A model generated the notes under the pieces. The model ran no database searches and was not told the DNA's origin. It worked only from the letters and a program-made list of their open reading frames with translations. The position numbers were made by a program, and so were the translations under genes. Of a stretch of 64,000 nt of DNA, positions 1 to 8,987 are shown piece by piece (the stretch's first letter is position 1; each line of letters starts with the position of its first letter). This DNA comes from an uncultured Muribaculaceae bacterium (GTDB lineage Bacteria; Bacteroidota; Bacteroidia; Bacteroidales; Muribaculaceae), in assembly GCA_944321865.1 (NCBI GenBank), contig CALUMZ010000004.1:18338-82337 (forward strand), given 5' to 3'.

Positions 1-120
1 CTTGACATCCTTTACTATCGACAACGATAAGGCATTATAATCGGCAGGCGTTCTCAATTTGCGCCCGAACTTCTTTTCTATCGTATTTTTCAGTATGTCG
101 ACCAAGTATGCCTTTTCCAT
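1..120 (-). CDS. Partial hypothetical protein (N-terminal 40 residues)
   Basis: An open frame on the minus strand begins at an ATG complementary to 118-120 and runs off the left edge of the window. The visible residues start MEKAYLVDILKNTIEKKFGR and contain no stop. They are charged and probably helical, with no signal peptide, so a cytoplasmic protein is likely. I do not recognise the family; a Bacteroidetes regulator is possible but this piece is too short to decide. It is divergently oriented from the lipoprotein genes to its right. Confidence 0.55.
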   Translation of the reverse strand, partial: MEKAYLVDILKNTIEKKFGRKLRTPADYNALSLSIVKDVK

Positions 121-258
121 ATTTCTATGTTTATGCAAAAGTAAAATTTATCAATAAAATGTCCTACATCGTGAACCAACTTGAACCAAAAAGAATTGTT
201 GGTAATTGTTATTTTCAATCTTACTTTGCATCAAGATAAATCTAAAAACGCCATAAAC

Positions 259-828
259 ATGTCAACTAAAAATTTATTACTTCTTTTTTTCTTTCCGATT
301 ACACTTTTTATCATGAATTCGTGTGATGACACACAGCTTGCCAAGGATGCCGACGGGAGATGGGAAGGCACGTTCAGGATAAAAGACGAATATGGAACGC
401 CTCAAACACAAAAAGTCGAATATGAATTCAAGTATATCGAAGACAACCTGACAGATGGAGGTGAGTTTACACAAACTTATGCCATTGATTGCGAAGAACA
501 GGAAGACGGAATAAACGTAAAATATACCGTCAAGACAGAAATAAAGGGGACTTGGGAGGTAATAATAAATGACATGTATCTCACTTACAACCTGTCGTCG
601 CTTGAAGTCTCGATTGAAAACCTGCAATGCAACGCCCCATTGTGGCTTGCCGGTGGGTCGGACGCAGTTTCAGAAGAGATTCGCAAAAACGTTTACAAGT
701 CTCTCTATGATGAATATGAAACCTCCAATGACGAAGGCTACTACTTTGCCGGGTTGGAAGTGACCGACGACAAGTTGTCATTTGAAACTTCCGACATCGG
801 CCGCATGGAATTTGAACGTGTAAAATAA
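259..828 (+). CDS. Predicted lipoprotein of unknown function
   Basis: The frame is open from 181, but the ATG at 259 gives a proper lipoprotein signal: MSTK, a Leu/Phe-rich core, then a lipobox ending in Asn-Ser-Cys at about residue 22. About 189 residues. After the lipid-anchored Cys there is an acidic, beta-rich region beginning DGRWEGTF, a pattern typical of small lipocalin-like or calycin-like Bacteroidetes lipoproteins, but I cannot assign a family. It is followed 19 bases later by the WG-repeat lipoprotein in the same direction, so the two are probably co-transcribed. Predicted location is the inner leaflet of the outer membrane or the cell surface. Confidence 0.75.
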   Translation: MSTKNLLLLFFFPITLFIMNSCDDTQLAKDADGRWEGTFRIKDEYGTPQTQKVEYEFKYIEDNLTDGGEFTQTYAIDCEEQEDGINVKYTVKTEIKGTWEVIINDMYLTYNLSSLEVSIENLQCNAPLWLAGGSDAVSEEIRKNVYKSLYDEYETSNDEGYYFAGLEVTDDKLSFETSDIGRMEFERVK

Positions 829-847
829 CTAAAAAACATAAACCATT

Positions 848-2563
848 ATGACCAAACCAAACAAGTTACTGACAGTTGCGGTACACGTGGCAATCGTATC
901 ATCGCTGCTCGCTACCGTTGCCTGCAACAATGCGGGCGTAAACAATGCGTTTCCCGAAACAGATGCCATTCCTTTCTTGGAAACAGAGGGGGGCCGATAT
1001 GGATTTATCTCCACATCTTCGGGCGAAATATTGTGTTCCAATGAAATCAAAGTCGATGCCTTGACCGGCACGATTTCCTCATCGATAAACGGTGTGTTCA
1101 AAGTTCCCGTCTCCGATGGTTATGTATATTATACCAATCCGGCGAAGCCCGAAAAAATCGGTAACGGCCATTACCTGCGCGGCGGCTATTACACCGCGGG
1201 CTGCATCCCGGTGGTCGCCGGACAAGGCAAGCCCATTTCGCTCATCGACATAAAGGGTAATGAGATTGCCAAGCTCGATGAAAACATCATCTGCACCAAT
1301 TCTTACTTCAGTGACGGCCTGCTGCTGTTTAAAGATTCGGACAACAAATATGGTTACATCGACGGCAAAGGCAAGATCGCCATACCGGCAAAATTCACCT
1401 ACGCACAGCCATTCAATGAAGGCATAGCCGTGGTTTCCAATACCGATGCAGACGAAACGGCCAAAGAGTATTTCTTGATTGGAACAAAAGGTGAAACCGT
1501 GGCCAAACTTAAATTCGACAACCTCGACATGAGCGTACCAATGTTCTTCGATGGCGCGTTGGTGTGTGGCAACAGGGTCATAGGCAAGGATGGCAAGCTG
1601 CTTTTCCGTTCCCCGTCGAAGTGGGATTACGTGTCGCCTTATAACGGAGGATATGCGAGCTACATGGAAAATGGCCGCTTCGGCATTGTCGACAAAAAGG
1701 GCGAAGTTGTGATAAAAGCCAGATATGACTATGCGCTTACAAAAATGAGAAATTCATTCATGACCATTAAATCGGCTTCCGAGTCGGACGAGGATTTTTA
1801 CTATAACATCGTATTTATCGACAACAATGGCAAGCAAATAGGCAAAATCGAGAAAGTGTCAAGTCATGGAGTATTGTCCGACAATCTTGTGGCTGTATAT
1901 GACGGAAACGGATATTACCTGTGTGACGGCGAAGGGAAGCCGCTTAACAACGATGAATACTCATTCATTCCTGCCTACTCGGCAATGTTCAACAACAACT
2001 CCACTTTCATCTCCACTTTCCAACCCGACGGTGACTACACAGGCACCATGCTGTGTGACTGGATTTACAGCGACTACCTGCCCGCCGACAAAGTGGCTGC
2101 CGACATATTGGATGGTCTGAACGTCGCAGGCGGATTCGACAACATAACGTTTGGCGAGACATTAAGCGATGTGATGAAAGATTACCAATTCAGTGCACTA
2201 TGGAGAGACTACGCCTACAAGAACGTTTATGAATTCAAGAATGAGGTAATACACGGATTCAATGTTTCTTACAACATCAGGTTCAACGAGCAAATAGCCG
2301 ACTACAACGATTATAATCACAACGCAACTGTCAGCGGCATCATTATAATACCCGATTACAGCACTGCCGGAAACTATACCGATGTTCCCCGGAAAATGTA
2401 TGCCGCCATCACAAAAAAGATAACCGACAGCGGATTGCCCGTCTATGCCAAAGGTAACGAATGGGAGGGCTACATCATGGACACATTTTATAAGGAAGGT
2501 AGCCCATACGCAGTCTCCGTCGACCAAAACGCATCAATTATAGCCATCGAAACAATCAATTAA
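848..2563 (+). CDS. WG-repeat lipoprotein
   Basis: 571 residues. The N-terminus MTKPNKLL, hydrophobic core and Ala-Cys-Asn form a lipoprotein signal (Cys about residue 26). The body carries several WG (KWG) beta repeats, recognisable by units such as KYGYIDGKGKIAIPAKFTYA followed by PFNEGIAVV, and again around residues 245-300 (RFGIVDKKGEVVIKARYDYA). WG repeats are short beta units that probably build a solenoid or propeller used for binding; no enzymatic activity is known for them. The last 140 residues (from about 430) lack the repeat and look like a separate alpha/beta domain. Neighbouring genes also encode lipoproteins, suggesting a cell-envelope cluster. Substrate unknown. Confidence 0.85.
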   Translation: MTKPNKLLTVAVHVAIVSSLLATVACNNAGVNNAFPETDAIPFLETEGGRYGFISTSSGEILCSNEIKVDALTGTISSSINGVFKVPVSDGYVYYTNPAKPEKIGNGHYLRGGYYTAGCIPVVAGQGKPISLIDIKGNEIAKLDENIICTNSYFSDGLLLFKDSDNKYGYIDGKGKIAIPAKFTYAQPFNEGIAVVSNTDADETAKEYFLIGTKGETVAKLKFDNLDMSVPMFFDGALVCGNRVIGKDGKLLFRSPSKWDYVSPYNGGYASYMENGRFGIVDKKGEVVIKARYDYALTKMRNSFMTIKSASESDEDFYYNIVFIDNNGKQIGKIEKVSSHGVLSDNLVAVYDGNGYYLCDGEGKPLNNDEYSFIPAYSAMFNNNSTFISTFQPDGDYTGTMLCDWIYSDYLPADKVAADILDGLNVAGGFDNITFGETLSDVMKDYQFSALWRDYAYKNVYEFKNEVIHGFNVSYNIRFNEQIADYNDYNHNATVSGIIIIPDYSTAGNYTDVPRKMYAAITKKITDSGLPVYAKGNEWEGYIMDTFYKEGSPYAVSVDQNASIIAIETIN

Positions 2564-2660
2564 CCACTATCAAAGTATATAAATTTTGAACCTTTTTTTA
2601 TAGCAAATCGGCCATTAGGCTTTGGCCTGTATAAAATTAACAATCAAAACAAAAAACGAC

Positions 2661-3098
2661 ATGAAAAAGATTTTAAAATTACTGTTTTTCCCTCTCTTCT
2701 TATTGAGCCTGTCGGCATGCGGAACCGAAATCGACAACCGTATTTATGAAGCCGCCGATGCCCTAGACAATACTGACTATGAAGATGCCCAAAACATCTG
2801 TGACCGCACAATAAACAGATATTGGGACGAAATGACACTCGAAAACAAATGCGACCTTGCTGCTATATACGCAGTATTGTACTCAGAAATGGATGGCGAT
2901 GAGAATGACAAGCACAACATTGGTATGCTCAAAAAGTGCTATTCTTCAGCAATGGACGAAGACTCAAAGGCAACACGCGAGTATCTTAACTCTTTAGAAG
3001 ATGGGGCACATGACGCTATTGAATTAGTGATAGAAATGACCGATTGGGCAAATGAATTGGAAGATTTAGGGGATGATTTGGAAGACTTAGGTTATTAA
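2661..3098 (+). CDS. Small acidic lipoprotein, copy 1 of a duplicated pair
   Basis: 145 residues from the ATG at 2661, preferred over the upstream in-frame ATG because it gives a clean lipoprotein signal (MKKILKLLFFPLFLLSLSAC). The mature part is short, acidic and helical (for example AADALDNTDYEDAQNICDR, then LENKCDLAAIY) and ends with Asp/Glu/Leu-rich repeats. It is clearly a paralog of the protein at 3930-4391: signal, central motif (LENKCDLA) and even the bases just before the ATG are nearly the same. Function unknown; the helix-rich acidic body with paired Cys suggests a small helical bundle. Confidence 0.75.
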   Translation: MKKILKLLFFPLFLLSLSACGTEIDNRIYEAADALDNTDYEDAQNICDRTINRYWDEMTLENKCDLAAIYAVLYSEMDGDENDKHNIGMLKKCYSSAMDEDSKATREYLNSLEDGAHDAIELVIEMTDWANELEDLGDDLEDLGY

Positions 3099-3165
3099 GG
3101 ATTCTCCATAACCATAGCTACGTAATTCCAAAGTAACACACAAAATATTTTATAAAACTATCAAC

Positions 3166-3645
3166 ATGAATGCAGAATCATTAATCAACATTTCAGAGGC
3201 TTTTCTCAAGTCTCATCAGCAAAAAAGCAAAAACGTATATTTGTTAGATGCCATCACCCCAGATGTATTGGCCATACATGCCAAAAACAGTGGTCCCATT
3301 GGTTCCGGAGAACGACCTTTGCTTGCCGTGAACAAAAAAATACCCGGGACCATAGGCGGATACGGTTGGTCAGGTCTACTGATAACCGATAAAAATTTAT
3401 ACTACAAGTGTGTAAAAGACAACTTCTTTTCAAGTTTAATAGTACTGACCAATAAAGGAATATTGCCATTGGAACAAATCAAAAGTCTTGCCATAGGCCG
3501 GCATGATGCATGCCTAGGCACAGCATATATAGGGCATCAACTGGTTATTAACGGCAAGGTTGTAGGACTTTTAAGAATGGGCGGAGGTATGCTTCTTGAC
3601 GAAAAAGCAATCAATGAATTGCAATATATATTCAGTAATATATGA
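3166..3645 (+). CDS. Hypothetical cytoplasmic protein, PH-like fold suspected
   Basis: 159 residues, no signal peptide or membrane segment. The middle has a run of beta-strand-like segments (WSGLLITDKNLYYKCV, then KGILPLEQIKSLAIG) resembling bacterial PH-like domains, in which a strand reading LxxTxxxLYY is followed by an Ile-Pro-hydrophobic segment. This is a resemblance only. Its stop overlaps the start of the next gene by four bases (ATGA), so the two are translationally coupled; a soluble PH-like protein paired with a small membrane protein is plausible. It sits between the two copies of the duplicated lipoprotein. Confidence 0.6.
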   Translation: MNAESLINISEAFLKSHQQKSKNVYLLDAITPDVLAIHAKNSGPIGSGERPLLAVNKKIPGTIGGYGWSGLLITDKNLYYKCVKDNFFSSLIVLTNKGILPLEQIKSLAIGRHDACLGTAYIGHQLVINGKVVGLLRMGGGMLLDEKAINELQYIFSNI

Positions 3646-3887
3646 AACCGTTCAATATAAGATACAAGGCATATACCGAAGCATCCAAAATTGCGTCACG
3701 ATTGGGAAACATATTTTCATTTATCGTGATGATCATCGCTATTGGCCTCTTATTTCATTTTAATCCTAGCATATTATTATGGATTATATTTGTCATAATA
3801 ATTCTATTTATTACTGGAATAATCGACATTATACTGAAACGGATTTTCCTGAAGATATTCTTTAAACGCAAATTACGTAAAATGTAA
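3642..3887 (+). CDS. Small two-helix membrane protein
   Basis: 81 residues. Two hydrophobic segments can be read (about residues 22-43, and 44-63 ending in TGIIDIILKRIF), followed by a strongly basic tail (Lys/Arg-rich), so the C-terminus should be cytoplasmic. The start codon overlaps the preceding stop in an ATGA arrangement, indicating coupled translation with the 3166-3645 product. No family recognised. It may anchor the upstream protein at the membrane, which is inference from the gene arrangement only. Confidence 0.6.
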   Translation: MKPFNIRYKAYTEASKIASRLGNIFSFIVMIIAIGLLFHFNPSILLWIIFVIIILFITGIIDIILKRIFLKIFFKRKLRKM

Positions 3888-3929
3888 ACCGACTGCGCAT
3901 TAACAAAGTCTCCAAATAAAAAAAACGAC

Positions 3930-4391
3930 ATGAAAAAGATTTTAACATTACTGTTTTTCCCCATCTTTTTATTGGGATTATCGGCGTGCGGGAACGAAAT
4001 CACCAACCAAATCAACGAAGCCGCCGAAGCTGTGGAAAACTCCGACAATGAATTGGCACAAAGCATCTGCGACCGCATCGTTGACGAGCATTGGGACGAC
4101 CTGACACTCGAAAACAAATGCGACCTTGCAGTCCTATATGTGTCATTTCTTGAATTAGACCTAACCGGCGGAGAAAATAATGAACACAACTTGGAGATGC
4201 TCAAGCAGTGTTACACTTCGGCAAAGGAAGAAGACCCTGACGCTACGCGCGAATACCTCAACTCAATGCAAGATGGCTTCACCGGCACTATTGAAGTGTT
4301 TATAGGAGGCGACTGGCTGAATGAATTTGAAGAATCGGGTATTGATATCGAAGGATTGCAAGATGTTCACCCCGACGAATTAGGGTATTAA
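3930..4391 (+). CDS. Small acidic lipoprotein, copy 2 of a duplicated pair
   Basis: 153 residues with the lipoprotein signal MKKILTLLFFPIFLLGLSAC. It is a paralog of the product of 2661-3098: the same signal, the helix EAAEAVENSDNELAQSICDR, the shared motif LENKCDLA and a Thr-Arg-Glu-Tyr-Leu-Asn-Ser segment near the C-terminus. The C-terminal tails differ. About fifteen bases before the start codon are also conserved between the copies, so the duplication included the translation start. Function unknown. It converges on the Ser/Thr kinase gene with only 26 bases between the stops. Confidence 0.75.
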   Translation: MKKILTLLFFPIFLLGLSACGNEITNQINEAAEAVENSDNELAQSICDRIVDEHWDDLTLENKCDLAVLYVSFLELDLTGGENNEHNLEMLKQCYTSAKEEDPDATREYLNSMQDGFTGTIEVFIGGDWLNEFEESGIDIEGLQDVHPDELGY

Positions 4392-4395
4392 CAAT

Positions 4396-4433
4396 AAAAA
4401 ACGGAAGCTATACTAAATTATTCGTATAGCTCG
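4396..4433 (-). terminator. Terminator of the kinase operon
   Basis: The minus strand forms AGCTATAC / GTATAGCT (arms 4406-4413 and 4424-4431) around the kinase stop codon, and then runs into a T tract (4395-4400). It can also stop transcription arriving from the convergent lipoprotein genes. Confidence 0.65.
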
Positions 4434-6352
4434 GAATCAAAGATGGCATCCACGGTGCCATCTTTTTTGTTATGTTCATCCATCATTTCAATAGTCTTTG
4501 GGTCATATACGCGATAAACCCATGTACCGTCTTCCTGCAATTTGCCTTCTTTAACCCTACCGTCGGGCAACGTTTCGGTAGTCGATTCAACCATGAAATA
4601 GATACCGGTACGCTCACTTGCCGCACGCAATTTTGCCGCACCTATGACTATATTGGCATCTTCAATGCTCTTAATCGTGGAAAGAACTATCTCCCAACTT
4701 TGCTCATACAAAGCCGATTTCTTTGCCACACGCTCCGAAAGCCACTCATCGGCTTGGCTTTTTGCCAAATGCCGCCAAAACCCTATGTTTGCCTTTACAT
4801 AAGAATCCTTGGTCGTCAAAGTATCGCACAAGTTCAAATATCCCACATAATTGCGGAATGCCGCAATAGTTGCCATTCTGTAAGCCTGCTCATTTAACGG
4901 CACTGCCTGTCCCGCGCCGTAAAGCCTTGAAATCTTGTCTTCGACCAATGGGCGGTATAACATGCGCAACTCATTATATTTAAAATCGGTATAGTAATCA
5001 GCAATTTCATAATAACTGCCTGCTTGCTTTCCGGCATCTCCTGTGGCGACATCTTTGTCTATCCATTTATGGACTTTATCTTTCACCTGCTCACGCAATC
5101 CGCCAGCCAAACGGCAACCGGCAATCACGTTCTCCACATCATCGGGGGTGCGCGCGCCGTCAATGCGCTTTACCACATCAAGCATACTTGAACATACTAT
5201 GGAATATACATCTGCTTCAATGTCATAAACTTTTGGCTCCGAAGAATAAGGCGGACGTTCGGCAAGCATAACCTGTTGCCCGAAAAAGTCATTGACCGAC
5301 GGAACTACACCCAAGGCCGACGGCAATGAGTCCTCCACTGCCCCGGCGGGCTGTTGCCTATCATCGGCAGCAACGGCAGACTGCCTCCCGGCATAGGACG
5401 AGGGAGTATCAGGCGACATGCTTTGCCGCTGATTTGATATGGCCGCATCTCCGGCAGGCGGGAGTTCTTGCAATGTATCGGATGACGAAACAAGCACGTC
5501 TTGCCGTGAAACGGTGGCAATTTTCAAAATGGCAACCAACCCGACGGCAGAAATCATTGCAACCGCGATTGCAATGCGCAACCATGCGTTACGGCGATGC
5601 CTTGCGGCAATCATTGCTGGTATCTCATCGGCTCGCCGGGGGCGGTCGGCGGGATTTGTGGCAAAGCAGCGGCGAGCGACGTGGCGCATCGCCCGGTCGC
5701 AGCCGGGCATCTCGCTCATTATCTTGCCCAAGGCATAGATGTCGGCACGGCAGTCGACTGTCGCGCCTGCCTCGGTTTGCTCGGGTGCGGCATACGCCCT
5801 TGTTCCGGCCGAAGCCTTCAAGACGGCATAACTGTCGGTATCGGCATACCCAAAATCGATGATTTTGACATGGTTGCCATTGGCCGTAATCAATATGTTT
5901 TCGGGCTTGAGGTCGCGGTGAACCACCTGATGCTTGTGAATATATGCCAACGCACTGCATGTTTCTGACACAATCTGCCCTACACTCTCCCCCGGGGTGA
6001 GCAGATTCCCGGCGATGCACTCGCGCAGCGTCAGCCCGTCGACATATTCCATGACGATGCACGGCCCGAGGTCGGGAACCTCCTCCATGCCGAGCGTTTG
6101 CGCCACATTGGGGTGCGACAGGCCGTAACCTATCTCAAATTCCTTGACAAGCAAGCGGCGAAACAACGGATCGGCGGCACAGCATGGCTTCAATGCCTTC
6201 AGCACAAACCACTTGCCGTGCCGCATTGCCTTGTAAAGCACACAGTGGCTTCCGGGCGAAGAGTTCCCAAGCAATGTGACATTCTCAAACCGCTGCGAAA
6301 ATATCACATCGTCACGACCCGCATCAAAAAAAACTGAATCCTCGTCGCCCAT
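4418..6352 (-). CDS. Transmembrane Ser/Thr protein kinase
   Basis: 644 residues. An N-terminal eukaryotic-type kinase domain (about 20-245) has the ATP-binding Lys (VLKALK, K52), the alpha-C Glu (E71), the catalytic loop HRDLKPEN (145-152), IIDFG (D166) and the APE motif (189-191). All catalytic residues are present, so an active kinase is expected; the glycine-rich loop (LGNSSPGS) is loose. One membrane helix follows (about 256-278), then a long extracytoplasmic region of about 365 residues that I do not recognise. The kinase should therefore face the cytoplasm with a periplasmic sensor. The gene starts six bases after the end of the hybrid histidine-kinase-like gene, so both belong to one operon. 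Confidence 0.88.
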   Translation of the reverse strand: MGDEDSVFFDAGRDDVIFSQRFENVTLLGNSSPGSHCVLYKAMRHGKWFVLKALKPCCAADPLFRRLLVKEFEIGYGLSHPNVAQTLGMEEVPDLGPCIVMEYVDGLTLRECIAGNLLTPGESVGQIVSETCSALAYIHKHQVVHRDLKPENILITANGNHVKIIDFGYADTDSYAVLKASAGTRAYAAPEQTEAGATVDCRADIYALGKIMSEMPGCDRAMRHVARRCFATNPADRPRRADEIPAMIAARHRRNAWLRIAIAVAMISAVGLVAILKIATVSRQDVLVSSSDTLQELPPAGDAAISNQRQSMSPDTPSSYAGRQSAVAADDRQQPAGAVEDSLPSALGVVPSVNDFFGQQVMLAERPPYSSEPKVYDIEADVYSIVCSSMLDVVKRIDGARTPDDVENVIAGCRLAGGLREQVKDKVHKWIDKDVATGDAGKQAGSYYEIADYYTDFKYNELRMLYRPLVEDKISRLYGAGQAVPLNEQAYRMATIAAFRNYVGYLNLCDTLTTKDSYVKANIGFWRHLAKSQADEWLSERVAKKSALYEQSWEIVLSTIKSIEDANIVIGAAKLRAASERTGIYFMVESTTETLPDGRVKEGKLQEDGTWVYRVYDPKTIEMMDEHNKKDGTVDAIFDSELYE

Positions 6353-6358
6353 GCCACC

Positions 6359-8683
6359 TTACTTACCTTGCAATTTAGAGGTGAATGCCGGGAACCCACT
6401 CAAGTGCTTGCGGCACATAGCCAGCAAGTCATCACGATTCACGGGCTTCACAAGATAGTCGTTTGCCCCGGCAGTCATGGCATCTTCCACCTGCGACTTG
6501 GAATTAGATGGCAGCACGGCCACGATGGGCAACACGGCCGAATATGCGCGAATGCTCTCGATAGCCTTCAGTCCGCTGTCCGACGACAAGTTGACCCCGG
6601 CAAGCACCATGTTGATGTTTTTGGTGTTGCAAGCCATCAATGCTTCATCGGCATTGTGTGCATGAACGAGCCACACGTTGGTGCCGAGGCGTTCCATCAA
6701 TACCTTCAGATACAAGAACGACGTGCTTTCGGCCTCGACGATGAGCACCGTGGGATAATTGGGGTCGGCAATCACTGCGCCCGACCCGTTTACGTTGTCA
6801 TCGATTTTCAGCGGCAGGCGCAACGTGAAAGTTGTCCCAACACCCTGCGTCGACTTAAACGTGAGTGTGCCTTGCAGCAATTGCGCGTTGCGCTGCGCTA
6901 TGGTAAGTCCCAACCCCATCTTTTCATGCAAGTTAAGCAAGTCGGGTTGATGCCCGTCGAAAATCTGCGTCAGCAACATTTGCCGCCGTTGCGGAATGCC
7001 TATGCCGGTGTCGTTCACCGAAATCAATATATTCTTGCCGTCATCGGCTATGCGGTAGCCAAATGTGATTTTGCCTTGTGCCGTATACTTCAAGGCATTG
7101 TCGAGCAGGTGGTAAATTATTTTGGAAATTCGTTCACGGTCGCTCACAATATGGCTATCCTCGTCCTTCAGCGGCAGCACCATGTTGATGGCCACGGCGC
7201 GCTCGCTCACGATTATCTTGAAGTCTTCGTAAATGTCGCGCAGCAGGTCGTTGATGCACACGTCGCCCACGTTCACCCGCGCCCCGCTTGAATACGACTT
7301 CGAGAAGTCGGCAATGTCGTCGATGGCCTGCTTCATCTTCAGCGCCGAGTGGCTTATTATTTTCCCATACCCGATGATTTCTTCCTGTTTCAACCCCGGG
7401 GTCGACAATATTTCGGTAAAGTCGTCGATGGTGTTAATTGGAGCCTTCAATTCACGTGCGAGATTCTCGATAAACGCACCGCGGTAGGCATTCAGCCGGT
7501 CGGCCTCCTCCTTTGAACGCACAAGTTCCTCGTTAAGGGCATTCACCGTCTGATTGGTGATTTTCAGGTAACGCTTGAGCTTGCGGTTGCGGATGCTCGA
7601 TATTGCCATAAACACCACCACCATCAGCACCACGACGGCAGCAATCAACGTGTAAGGCCAATATTTGCTTTCCGACGAGAACAGTCCCGGCGGCTCGTTG
7701 ATTATGCGGCTGCCGGCGGGCAGAGCCGAAGTGTCGATGCCGAAGCGCACCAATTCGTTGTAATCAAACACGTAATACAACTTGTTTGCATTGTTTATCG
7801 GTATTGATGCCACATTCTCACCGGCAAGCAACCGGGCCACCATCCGGCCGGCCGCCTGCCCCTGTTCATACTGCGAGACCATCTGCCCGCCCAACACCCC
7901 GCGACCGAGGCCGTGAGACCACAGGTGGAACAATGGCGATTGCAAGTTAGATGTAATCAGGTTAAGACTTTCATAGAAACTTTTTGTTTCCCCGTGACAG
8001 TCGGTATAGGCCGACAACAACAATACAGGAATATCAGCCGGAATCAGGCGCAACGTATCGGCAAGGGCTTCGAATGAAATCCCATTCAAGTCGATTATTT
8101 CATAATCGCTCCAAGCAAGCGTGGCTGCCGAAGAAAACGCATCAGAGTCGGCACGGCCCGTCAAAGTCCCGTCGGAAATGGCTATGGCACGCGGCGAGTT
8201 GGGGAACAGGTTTTTCATCAGCCGTATTGTACCATTCAATCCCAACGACTCCACCACTCCCGTCATGCCGGGGTTGGACTCTTGTTTCATTGCCATACGC
8301 TCGTTGTTGACACCAAGGAATACAATAGGAACACCGGCAAACAGGCTGTCTTGGCGCGACAGAGCAAACGCGAAAGCATTATCATCGGCCACCACCGCCA
8401 CGTCGTAACGGGGCAACCGGGCGAGCTTGAATGCAAGACGCTCCTCAAACGAGCGCACATTGCCGGCTTCGGGGAAACGCTTGCAGTCCATTTCCTCGAC
8501 GTCAATCGCCACCGAGTCGGCGTTCAACACCGACCGCAAGCCTTCTAATTGCCTGTGCACCGTAGGAAACGACATGTCATAAGAAGTTATGTACAATATG
8601 TTCCTTTGTGTGAAAGCTTTTGCCTGCGGCAAGCAACAAGCAACAAGCAACAATGCCATAAAAACATGCCTAAATACCATCAT
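6359..8683 (-). CDS. Hybrid sensor histidine-kinase-like protein lacking both phosphoacceptors
   Basis: 774 residues: signal peptide (1-23), a periplasmic domain resembling ABC-type substrate-binding sensors (about 27-320), a membrane helix (341-361), a HisKA-like dimerisation region (402-465), an HATPase domain (about 510-625) and a receiver-like domain (645-760). The H-box reads ENLARELKAP, with Arg410 (codon CGT at 7454-7456) where the phosphorylated His belongs. The ATPase motifs are intact: DNALKYT (N529), DTGIGI and GLGLTIA. In the receiver the acceptor Asp is replaced by Gly696 (codon at 6596-6598) and the acidic pair by Glu-Ala-Glu, while Lys746 remains. Phosphorelay by the usual route looks impossible. 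It is the first gene of the operon with the Ser/Thr kinase. Confidence 0.88.
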   Translation of the reverse strand: MMVFRHVFMALLLVACCLPQAKAFTQRNILYITSYDMSFPTVHRQLEGLRSVLNADSVAIDVEEMDCKRFPEAGNVRSFEERLAFKLARLPRYDVAVVADDNAFAFALSRQDSLFAGVPIVFLGVNNERMAMKQESNPGMTGVVESLGLNGTIRLMKNLFPNSPRAIAISDGTLTGRADSDAFSSAATLAWSDYEIIDLNGISFEALADTLRLIPADIPVLLLSAYTDCHGETKSFYESLNLITSNLQSPLFHLWSHGLGRGVLGGQMVSQYEQGQAAGRMVARLLAGENVASIPINNANKLYYVFDYNELVRFGIDTSALPAGSRIINEPPGLFSSESKYWPYTLIAAVVVLMVVVFMAISSIRNRKLKRYLKITNQTVNALNEELVRSKEEADRLNAYRGAFIENLARELKAPINTIDDFTEILSTPGLKQEEIIGYGKIISHSALKMKQAIDDIADFSKSYSSGARVNVGDVCINDLLRDIYEDFKIIVSERAVAINMVLPLKDEDSHIVSDRERISKIIYHLLDNALKYTAQGKITFGYRIADDGKNILISVNDTGIGIPQRRQMLLTQIFDGHQPDLLNLHEKMGLGLTIAQRNAQLLQGTLTFKSTQGVGTTFTLRLPLKIDDNVNGSGAVIADPNYPTVLIVEAESTSFLYLKVLMERLGTNVWLVHAHNADEALMACNTKNINMVLAGVNLSSDSGLKAIESIRAYSAVLPIVAVLPSNSKSQVEDAMTAGANDYLVKPVNRDDLLAMCRKHLSGFPAFTSKLQGK

Positions 8684-8987
8684 ACCTGAACTTCCTTTTT
8701 TATGCCTTTACATTGGTTTCGCAGTATTTCAGGCGCCGCACGGCAATCTTCCCGGCCGACACCAAGCACAAAAGTACAAAAAAATAAGACTATTATCATG
8801 GCTTGCCCTCATATAGCAAACATAATTTTTTTACAACAAACTTCGGTCAACAAAAGAGCCATGCAACATATAGCGCAAAAAATGGTGTATGCTTGTATTT
8901 TAACTCTAATTTGTATATTTTTGTCATTACAACATAATCAAGTGACATTGCAACGGCATAAACCATAATTATGCTTCATCAGGAACA
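8684..8987. other. Divergent intergenic region, 304 bases
   Basis: It separates the sensor/kinase operon (minus) from the giant MTase-RecQ-like gene (plus) and holds promoter-like boxes on both strands: TACTTTTG on the minus strand at 8769-8776 and TATTTTTG on the plus strand at 8916-8923. It is AT-rich and I see no gene or clear operator in it. Confidence 0.6.
8916..8923 (+). promoter_or_regulatory. Bacteroidetes-type -7 box for the 8988 gene
   Basis: TATTTTTG fits the TAnnTTTG consensus. A weak -33 element (CTTG, ending about 8894) lies 21 bases upstream. The expected transcript would have a leader of roughly 60 bases before the ATG at 8988. Confidence 0.45.

Noticed and set aside
6368..7291. 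Long open frame on the plus strand opposite the hybrid histidine-kinase-like gene
   Set aside because: Antisense shadow of a well-supported gene; its translation is low in structure and has no family pattern. The same holds for other long antisense frames.
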